From NCBI RefSeq assembly GCF_003634965.1, contig NZ_RBXP01000019.1, positions 1 to 64,000 of the forward strand: a stretch of DNA of 64,000 nucleotides, read 5' to 3'. Origin of the DNA: Azonexus fungiphilus (GTDB taxonomy: Bacteria; Pseudomonadota; Gammaproteobacteria; Burkholderiales; Rhodocyclaceae). A program made the translations under genes and the position numbers. The number at the start of each line of letters is the position of its first letter. The first letter of the stretch is position 1. A model generated the notes under the pieces. That model had not been told where the DNA came from, made no database searches, and worked only from the letters and a program-made list of their open reading frames with translations. Positions 58,932 to 64,000 of this stretch are shown one piece after another.

Positions 58932-59266
58932 CAGGCGAACTCGCCGAACACCGGTTCGCCACGCAACTGCGCCGGCCGCCCCCAGACCTGGACGGCCTCG
59001 ACGTAGCGCCGGGCATCGCCGGGGCAAGGCAGCAGCACCTGGTACTCGGCGAAGACGCGGCCGTCGGCGAAGAAGGTCAGCGAGCCGCTGCGCTGCCCCT
59101 GCCAGCTGCCGACCAGGCTGACTTCGCGCGAGTAGGGATCGACCGTCTCGGCGAAAGCCAGCCCGTCAACCTGCGGTTCGTCGCCGATCGACAGGCCGAG
59201 CTTCTCGACCTGTCGGCGCAGGGCGGCGCAGATCGCCGCCGCGAGCTCGGGGTCCGGCACCGGCAT
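58931..59266 (-). CDS. nif-operon protein of unknown function (orf111)
   Basis: 111 residues (MPVPDPELAAAICAALRRQV). The second half looks like a small beta-sheet domain (SREVSLVGSWQGQRSGSLTF, DGRVFAEYQVLLPCPGDARR, YVEAVQVWGR). I do not recognise the family. Start chosen two bases after the CCE_0567 stop; the longer open frame is out of phase with that gene. It is coupled to orf139 by a one-base overlap, so the two proteins may act together. Confidence 0.72.
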   Translation of the reverse strand: MPVPDPELAAAICAALRRQVEKLGLSIGDEPQVDGLAFAETVDPYSREVSLVGSWQGQRSGSLTFFADGRVFAEYQVLLPCPGDARRYVEAVQVWGRPAQLRGEPVFGEFA

Positions 59267-59268
59267 CG

Positions 59269-59487
59269 TCAGGCGGTCTGGCTTTTCTGCGCCGCCGCCA
59301 GGCGGGCGCTGGCCTGCGCCCAGGCCTCGCAGGCGTCGTAGGTGGACTGGGCGATGCCGGGAATTTCGTGATAGGCCGCCGGCAGCCGGTCCTCGACCAG
59401 GTCGTGAAGCTGCGACGCCCATTCGGAAGCGATCCGCTTGAGCTTCTTCACTTCCTTGTCGAGGGCGGCAAGTTCTTCATCGCTCAT
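59269..59487 (-). CDS. CCE_0567-family nif-associated small helical protein
   Basis: 72 residues, almost all helix: MSDEELAALDKEVKKLKRIA, EWASQLHDLVEDRLPAAYHE, then TYDACEAWAQASARLAAAQK. This matches the CCE_0567 (DUF683) family of small nif-cluster proteins, which form helical-bundle metalloproteins. Ten bases after the DUF269 gene. The role in nitrogenase cofactor handling is suggested by genomic association only. Confidence 0.85.
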   Translation of the reverse strand: MSDEELAALDKEVKKLKRIASEWASQLHDLVEDRLPAAYHEIPGIAQSTYDACEAWAQASARLAAAQKSQTA

Positions 59488-59497
59488 GGCAGCCACC

Positions 59498-59947
59498 TCA
59501 CAGCCCGGCGACCGCCGGATGCTGGCCGATCCGCTCGAGGGCAACGGCCAGCAGCTTGTCGGCCTCGTCCTTCATCTTCGACAGGCTGGCAAAACCGAAG
59601 CGATGCACGTCGCGCAGCGTCTTGTCGACGGCGACCAGCTTGCCGACGGTGATCAGCGCCCGGCCGAAGCCTTCGTGGGTGAGATGCACCAGCGGCACGG
59701 CGAGCAGCTTGCATTCCTTTTCGATGAGCACGGCAATCGCGTTGTAGAACGCCTTGACGCGGGCGATCGTCTCCTCGTCGGGGTCGCCGACCAGCGGGAT
59801 GGCGGCCTTGCGCTCCTTGGTCATCACGTAGGGATCGAGGATCTGGTCGACACCCCAGCCGGCATAGGTGCCGTAGGTGTCGAGGGCGCGCATCTGGCGG
59901 GCCATTTCCTTGACGAAATCGGTTTCGAAGATCGGATCAGTGCTCAT
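59498..59947 (-). CDS. NifX-associated nitrogen fixation protein (DUF269)
   Basis: 149 residues. DUF269 pattern: FVKEMARQMRALDTYGTYAG, WGVDQILDPYVMTKERKAAI, PLVGDPDEETIARVKAFYNA and LITVGKLVAVDKTLRDVHRF. Proteins of this family accompany NifX in most diazotrophs and are thought to help FeMo-cofactor maturation; the exact function is not settled. Its start overlaps the RseC-like gene by 11 bases. Confidence 0.94.
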   Translation of the reverse strand: MSTDPIFETDFVKEMARQMRALDTYGTYAGWGVDQILDPYVMTKERKAAIPLVGDPDEETIARVKAFYNAIAVLIEKECKLLAVPLVHLTHEGFGRALITVGKLVAVDKTLRDVHRFGFASLSKMKDEADKLLAVALERIGQHPAVAGL

Positions 59948-60407
59948 GGTGGAACTCCTGTTGGGAAACGGGGGAATGACCGGCGACCGGGATCAGCCGC
60001 GGCGCCGGCAGCAGCCCGGGTAGCAGCGCGACAAGCAGGCGGGTGATCGCCAGCGCGGCAACGAAGCCGAGCATCGCGCCGATGGCCGTGGCACTGTCGC
60101 TGCCGGCCAGCGCGGTGCCGAGCCAGGCGCCGAGGAGCATGGCGAAGGCCGGGAAAAGGTAGCCGAGCAGCGCCGACAGGCTGAGCCGGCCGGCCGGCAA
60201 GGTGACGCTGACCAGGTCGCCGGCGCGGATGCCGGGCGTCGCCGGCAGCGTCAGCAGGGTTGCCGGGCGGCCGGCCGCCATCTTGCCGATGCCGCAGCTG
60301 CCGCCCTGGCCGCAACTGGCGCAGCCGGCGGTTTCCATGGCGACGATGGCGAGTCCGCCCTCGACCCGCTGCACGACGCCGCGATGTTCGATCGGTGCGG
60401 CGCTCAT
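59937..60407 (-). CDS. RseC/MucC (SoxR-reducing system)-family membrane protein
   Basis: 156 residues. The cytoplasmic N-terminal part has a cysteine cluster ETAGCASCGQGGSCGIGKMA (four cysteines) typical of RseC. Then come LVSVTLPAGRLSLSALLGYL and two membrane helices (about 82-103 and 108-132). RseC-type proteins are linked to Rsx/Rnf electron transport complexes. The ATG overlaps the nifX stop (ATGA); a GTG three codons earlier is possible. Its place inside a nif operon suggests a part in delivering or sensing reductant for nitrogenase (inference). Confidence 0.88.
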   Translation of the reverse strand: MSAAPIEHRGVVQRVEGGLAIVAMETAGCASCGQGGSCGIGKMAAGRPATLLTLPATPGIRAGDLVSVTLPAGRLSLSALLGYLFPAFAMLLGAWLGTALAGSDSATAIGAMLGFVAALAITRLLVALLPGLLPAPRLIPVAGHSPVSQQEFHHEH

Positions 60408-60883
60408 CCCTGCCACCCCTCGTCGTCCATCGCGGCGAAGCGGTCGCTCGCTGTCGCCTTGGCCTGGGCGGCGATTGCCCGGTCGACCCAGGCCACGCCG
60501 CCGTCGCGGATGGCGCCGGAAATCTCGACCAGCAGCTCCTCGACGGCATCGACCTCGCCCACCCGGATCGGCTGGATGCCTACCGCCATCAGTTTCTTGA
60601 TCGCCGAGGCGCCGATGGCCATGACATAGACGGCAGCGCAGCCGGCGAGGAAATCGACCTTCGCCGCCAGCTTGTCCTCGTTGCCGTCCATCGCCTCCTC
60701 GGCGAACTCGGCAACACCGACCAGGGTCGCCTTGTCCGGCGTCACCTCGTAGATGACGAAGCCCTCGGCGGCGCCGAAATGCTGATTGACGCGGCAGCGG
60801 TCGGTCGAGGCGAAGGCGATCCGCAGCATGGCCTGCGGCGCCTGCTTAATGGACCAGACCAGCTGCAGTCGACGCGACGACAT
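60404..60883 (-). CDS. nifX: FeMo-cofactor carrier protein NifX
   Basis: 159 residues. Binds NifB-cofactor or FeMo-co precursor and passes it between NifB, NifEN and apo-nitrogenase. Family motifs: [60 protein letters not shown] and [10 protein letters not shown]. The ATG at [10 protein letters not shown] is chosen by comparison with the Azotobacter NifX N-terminus as I recall it; it lies 38 bases inside the end of nifN. ATGs at 60901 and 60829 are alternatives. Confidence 0.93.
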   Translation of the reverse strand: MSSRRLQLVWSIKQAPQAMLRIAFASTDRCRVNQHFGAAEGFVIYEVTPDKATLVGVAEFAEEAMDGNEDKLAAKVDFLAGCAAVYVMAIGASAIKKLMAVGIQPIRVGEVDAVEELLVEISGAIRDGGVAWVDRAIAAQAKATASDRFAAMDDEGWQG

Positions 60884-62249
60884 GGCGTTGTCCGACGCCA
60901 TCGCGGTCGTCGGCCCAGTAGCGTGAATGATAGGCTTCGAGTTCATGATGTTGTCCCAGCATCAGGTTGGCGAGATCGAACAGGGCCTGCCGCGAGCCGC
61001 AGTAGCCCACCCAGCCGCGGGCATAGCCGCCGACCAGGTCGTATTGCGGAAAGCCGGCGCGCAGCAGCGGCAGGCCGAGGCGGCGAGCGGTGTCGGCAGC
61101 GTGCGAGTTGGCGATCACCAGTTGGGCGCCGCCGGCGCGCGCTGCCTTTTCCATGTCCTCGAGGTCGCCGACGACGACCTGCTCGATGGCCAGTCCGGCC
61201 AGGCTGTCGTGCCGGTGCGGGCTGACCGCGGCGACGATCTCGGCGCCCATGCCGCGCAGGAAGCGGACCTGCATGCCGAGCAGGTCGGGATCGGCGGCCA
61301 GCGCGATACGCGCGAAACCGAGCATGAAATGGCTATCCACCATCGCGTCCTGCAGTTGCGCGCGCTGGCGTTCGATCCGCGCCGGCACCGGCTGGCCGGA
61401 AATGCTGGCAAGCGCCTGGGTGAAGGCGTCGCAATCGTCGAGCCCCATCAACCCGGCAAAACGGTAGTCGGGAACGCCGGTCAGCTCGTGCAGCAGATCG
61501 GCCGCCCGGGCCAGCGACGGCCCGATCACCAATGTTGCGGTCGACTCGCCCATGGCCTCGATTTCCGCCCGCGGCGTACCGCCGATGGTCAATGACGAGA
61601 ATTCGGCCTCGACCAGGTGACCGTCGAGCGAATCGGCGATGTCCGGGACCACCACCGGGCGCAGCCCGAAAGCCTCGATCCATTCCTTGATCGCCTCGAT
61701 GTCGCCGGGCGTCAGCATCGCCGACGCCAGCACGTTGACCTGGCGCGGCCGCCGGCCGGCGCAGTCGCTTGCCGGCACCAGCGTGCGCAGCAGCGCCTCG
61801 AGCGCCAGCGCATAGCCGCTCTCGAGGCAGCCGAGGTAATCCGGGGTATTGACCGGGACCACCGCCACCCCGGCAAACTCCGGGTAGGCCGCGCGGAATT
61901 CCTTGAGCGAGCGCTGGATGTCGGTGCCCTGCGTTTCCGACAAGCCGGTGGTGACCAGGCCGATGATCTCCGGCCGGCTCTTCTCGGACAGCGTGCGCAG
62001 CGCCTCGACGACATTCTCGTCGGCGCCCATGATCGACGACACCTGGTCCATCGCCGTCGTCTGCAGCGGGATCGGCTCGCGGAAATGGCGCACGAAGAAG
62101 ACCTTGCCGAAGGCGGTGCACCCCTGCGAGCCATGCATCAGCGGCAGGCTGCGGTTGAGCCCGAGGAAGGCGAGCGAGGCGCCGACCGGCTGGCTGACCT
62201 TCAGCGGATTCACCGCCAGCGCTTTCTTGGATTGGATGATTTCGGCCAT
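60846..62249 (-). CDS. nifN: Nitrogenase FeMo-cofactor scaffold subunit NifN
   Basis: 467 residues, normal length. With NifE forms the scaffold on which FeMo-cofactor is completed. Motifs: [40 protein letters not shown] (cluster cysteine), [39 protein letters not shown] and [20 protein letters not shown]. It has its own sigma-54 promoter and NifA site in the 118 bases after nifE, and leads an operon running to orf139. Confidence 0.97.
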   Translation of the reverse strand: MAEIIQSKKALAVNPLKVSQPVGASLAFLGLNRSLPLMHGSQGCTAFGKVFFVRHFREPIPLQTTAMDQVSSIMGADENVVEALRTLSEKSRPEIIGLVTTGLSETQGTDIQRSLKEFRAAYPEFAGVAVVPVNTPDYLGCLESGYALALEALLRTLVPASDCAGRRPRQVNVLASAMLTPGDIEAIKEWIEAFGLRPVVVPDIADSLDGHLVEAEFSSLTIGGTPRAEIEAMGESTATLVIGPSLARAADLLHELTGVPDYRFAGLMGLDDCDAFTQALASISGQPVPARIERQRAQLQDAMVDSHFMLGFARIALAADPDLLGMQVRFLRGMGAEIVAAVSPHRHDSLAGLAIEQVVVGDLEDMEKAARAGGAQLVIANSHAADTARRLGLPLLRAGFPQYDLVGGYARGWVGYCGSRQALFDLANLMLGQHHELEAYHSRYWADDRDGVGQRHVVASTAAGLVH

Positions 62250-62283
62250 GGGGACGTCGTCCTGATCTGATTAACGTATTCCT

Positions 62284-62299
62284 TGCAAGGAATGCGCCA
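62284..62299 (-). promoter_or_regulatory. Sigma-54 promoter of the nifN operon
   Basis: On the minus strand TGGCGC-N5-TTGCA with the invariant GG and GC ten bases apart, 34 bases before the nifN ATG. One mismatch from TGGCAC. Confidence 0.85.
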
Positions 62300-62342
62300 C
62301 CGAAAAAACGCTTTTTAAACAATGCACTGCGGAAAATCCAAA

Positions 62343-62358
62343 TGTCGCAAACACGACA
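62343..62358 (-). promoter_or_regulatory. NifA upstream activator site for nifN
   Basis: TGT-N10-ACA (TGTCGTGTTTGCGACA on the minus strand), about 45 bases upstream of the -24 element and nine bases after the nifE stop. Confidence 0.87.
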
Positions 62359-62367
62359 AGCTCTGCA

Positions 62368-63765
62368 TCAAGCCACCAGTACCGTCCCCGAACCGCCACC
62401 GGCCCACGGCGCCGGTTTCCTGACCGCGGCCCACACCGGGCTTTCCATCGACAGCGCCAGCTGGCGGGCGAGTTCGCTCATGCCGGCGTAGCCGGCGTAG
62501 CCGAATTCGCGTTCCTGGTTGATGTCGAGGAAGGGAATGCGCGCCTTCAGCGCGGTATAGAGGTTGCGGCCGCCGGCGATCAGGATGTCGGCCCGGTACT
62601 CGTGATAGGTCGACAGCAGCGCCTTCGGGCTGCCGTCGTCGATCATCTTGGTGTCCTCGCCCATCAGCTCGCGGATGCGCGCCTTGTCTTCCTCGGTCGA
62701 TTTCTTGGTGCCGGTGGCGACGACCTTCATGCCCAGGTCCTGCAGCGCCGAGACGATCGACCACGACTTGACGCCGCCGGTGTAGAGCAGCACCCGCTTG
62801 TCCTTCAGCCGCGCCCGCCAGGGTTCGAGGGCGGCATTGGCGCGGGCTTCCTCGCGGGCGATCACCGCCTCGGTACGGGCGATCAGGCCGGGATCGCCGA
62901 TCAGCCGGGCGAACTCGCGCAGCGCTGTGGAAACGTCCTGGACGCCGTAGAAACTGCCCTCGAAATAGGGTTGACCGTAAGCGTCCTGCATCTTGCGCGC
63001 GACATTGAGCAGGGCCTTGGCGCAGACCACCATGTTCACCTTCGCCCGGTGCATCGTCTGCACCTCGTGGAAGCGCGCGTCGCCGGAGAGCGTGCACAGG
63101 ATGCGCAGGCCGAGTTCGTCGAACAGCGGGGCGACGTGCCAGAACTCGCCGGCGATGTTGTATTCGCCGATCAGATTGACGTCGTAGGTCGGCAGGCCGT
63201 CCGGGCGCGGATTCGCCGGCTCCGGTTCGCGGGTGCCGATGACGTGCTTGAACATGGCTTCGCCGGCGAGCCGGTTGCCGAGGTTCTTGGTGCCGTAGAA
63301 ACCCGCCGCATCGACCGGCACCACCGGCACGCCGACACGCTCGGCGGCAGCCTTGCAGACGGCATCGACGTCATCGCCGATGAGCGCGGTGACGCAGGTG
63401 TTGTAGACGAAGACGGCGGCCGGCGAGTAACTGTCGACGGCCTGCTTGATCGCGTGGAACAGGCGCTTCTCGCCGCGGCCCATGACCACGTCGGTTTCCG
63501 AGAGGTCGGTGGTCATCCCGATCTTGTACAGGGTGACGCCGCTCGAGCGCGTGCCGCGGTTGTCCCAGGACGACCCGGCGCAGGCGATCGGCCCGTGCAC
63601 GATGTGGGCGACGTCGGCGATCGGCAGCAGCGCGATCTGGGCGCCGTCGAAGGAACAGCCGCCGGCGGTGGCGCCGGGCTTGGGCCGGGCGCACCCGGAC
63701 TTTTCCTTGTGGTTGTGGCTGCAGGCCGGCTCGTCGAGCAGGGCCTGGATATCGCTGGCTTTCAT
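62368..63765 (-). CDS. nifE: Nitrogenase FeMo-cofactor scaffold subunit NifE
   Basis: 465 residues. Partner of NifN. Motifs: [98 protein letters not shown] and [19 protein letters not shown]. Cysteines of the cluster-binding sites are present. It stands as a single gene between its own sigma-54 promoter and the next one in front of nifN, though read-through is likely. nifHDK are not in the window and would be expected further right or elsewhere. Confidence 0.97.
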   Translation of the reverse strand: MKASDIQALLDEPACSHNHKEKSGCARPKPGATAGGCSFDGAQIALLPIADVAHIVHGPIACAGSSWDNRGTRSSGVTLYKIGMTTDLSETDVVMGRGEKRLFHAIKQAVDSYSPAAVFVYNTCVTALIGDDVDAVCKAAAERVGVPVVPVDAAGFYGTKNLGNRLAGEAMFKHVIGTREPEPANPRPDGLPTYDVNLIGEYNIAGEFWHVAPLFDELGLRILCTLSGDARFHEVQTMHRAKVNMVVCAKALLNVARKMQDAYGQPYFEGSFYGVQDVSTALREFARLIGDPGLIARTEAVIAREEARANAALEPWRARLKDKRVLLYTGGVKSWSIVSALQDLGMKVVATGTKKSTEEDKARIRELMGEDTKMIDDGSPKALLSTYHEYRADILIAGGRNLYTALKARIPFLDINQEREFGYAGYAGMSELARQLALSMESPVWAAVRKPAPWAGGGSGTVLVA

Positions 63766-63795
63766 GCGCGTTCTCCGGTTGTCCGGTCAAACTTC

Positions 63796-63811
63796 AGCAA
63801 GATGGGTGCCA
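63796..63811 (-). promoter_or_regulatory. Sigma-54 promoter of nifE
   Basis: On the minus strand TGGCAC-N5-TTGCT, consensus -24/-12, 30 bases before the nifE ATG. Confidence 0.92.
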
Positions 63812-63855
63812 CTGATCAAATATCTGTTTTCAAACGATTTCTGCAAAGCCGACGA

Positions 63856-63871
63856 TGTCGGAAAAACGACA
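63856..63871 (-). promoter_or_regulatory. NifA upstream activator site for nifE
   Basis: TGT-N10-ACA (TGTCGTTTTTCCGACA on the minus strand), about 45 bases upstream of the -24 element and 14 bases after the stop of the RnfH-like gene. Confidence 0.88.
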
Positions 63872-63885
63872 AGCCGCGGTCGCGC

Positions 63886-64000
63886 TCAGTCGTCCTCGTC
63901 GGCATCGCGGCGCGGCACCGTCGCCGGGTCGCAGATGATCGCCCGGTAGATCTCGACCCGGTCGCCCGGGCGTAACGGCGCATCGAGCTTGACCAGCTTG
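63886..64000 (-). CDS. RnfH-family protein, C-terminal end (runs off right edge)
   Basis: The last 37 residues are visible: KLDAPLRPGDRVEIYRAIIC then DPATVPRRDADEDD. The phrase LRPGDRVEIYR followed by a DP and basic residues is the hallmark end of RnfH, a ubiquitin-like-fold protein often encoded with rnf or nif genes. Its position before nifE suits the nif-linked Rnf system that supplies low-potential electrons to nitrogenase. Most of the gene lies outside the window, so the call rests on the C-terminus only. Confidence 0.75.
   Translation of the reverse strand, partial: KLVKLDAPLRPGDRVEIYRAIICDPATVPRRDADEDD

Overview
The window looks like the chromosome of a diazotrophic betaproteobacterium of the Rhodocyclales (Dechloromonas/Azonexus/Azospira-like). 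This rests on high GC, the classical queA-tgt-yajC-secD-secF block, a betaproteobacterial two-gene cyanophycin synthetase locus, acetate-type symporters and a NifA/sigma-54-controlled nif cluster. The genus is an inference; there is no rRNA here to fix it. Genes are densely packed, many with ATGA or TGATG overlaps. No insertion sequences, prophage or CRISPR arrays were seen.

Layout. 1-4869 (minus): N-terminus of a LapA-like RTX adhesin with a retention module, a LuxR-type regulator, and the type I secretion adaptor and ATPase. 4968-9942 (minus): pfp, adk, kdsB, a Trm112-like zinc protein, lpxK, exbD and exbB (central metabolism and envelope). 10228-16055 (plus): xseA, sodB and a 1,251-residue regulator joining a SARP/BTAD head, a degenerate nucleotide-cyclase-like domain, an AAA ATPase and helical repeats. 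16063-29203 (minus): a small SET-domain protein, then a two-partner secretion pair with a 3,625-residue TpsA exoprotein carrying three sets of tandem repeats and its TpsB transporter. 29473-36459 (plus): a two-component system, then two consecutive sodium:solute symporter modules, each with a small membrane partner. 36471-37993 (minus): ubiC, a DUF192 protein and rluE.

38097-46982 (plus): a cyanophycin locus (ABC exporter with zinc ribbon, DUF1854 protein, short CphA', full CphA), followed by a uroporphyrinogen-III methyltransferase and a Rap1a-like secreted protein. 47008-53059 (plus): tRNA-Leu(CAA), queuosine genes queA and tgt with an acetyltransferase between them, then yajC-secD-secF. 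53142-55586 (minus): a periplasmic-sensor GGDEF/EAL protein with an altered GGDEF site. 55910-64000 (minus): nif genes in three transcription units, nifE, then nifN-nifX-rseC-like-DUF269-CCE_0567-orf111-orf139, then iscA-nifU-nifS. Each unit is preceded by a -24/-12 promoter and a TGT-N10-ACA NifA site. The end of an RnfH-like gene lies at the right edge.

How the parts fit. Nitrogen fixation (FeMo-cofactor scaffold NifEN, carrier NifX, Fe-S supply by NifU/NifS) can feed nitrogen storage as cyanophycin. RnfH and RseC-like proteins hint at Rnf-type electron delivery. Two large surface-protein systems (type I LapA-like and two-partner TpsA) plus a c-di-GMP phosphodiesterase candidate point to regulated attachment and biofilm life. 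Most start codons were chosen by ribosome binding site and overlap with neighbours, so several are shorter than the longest open frame.
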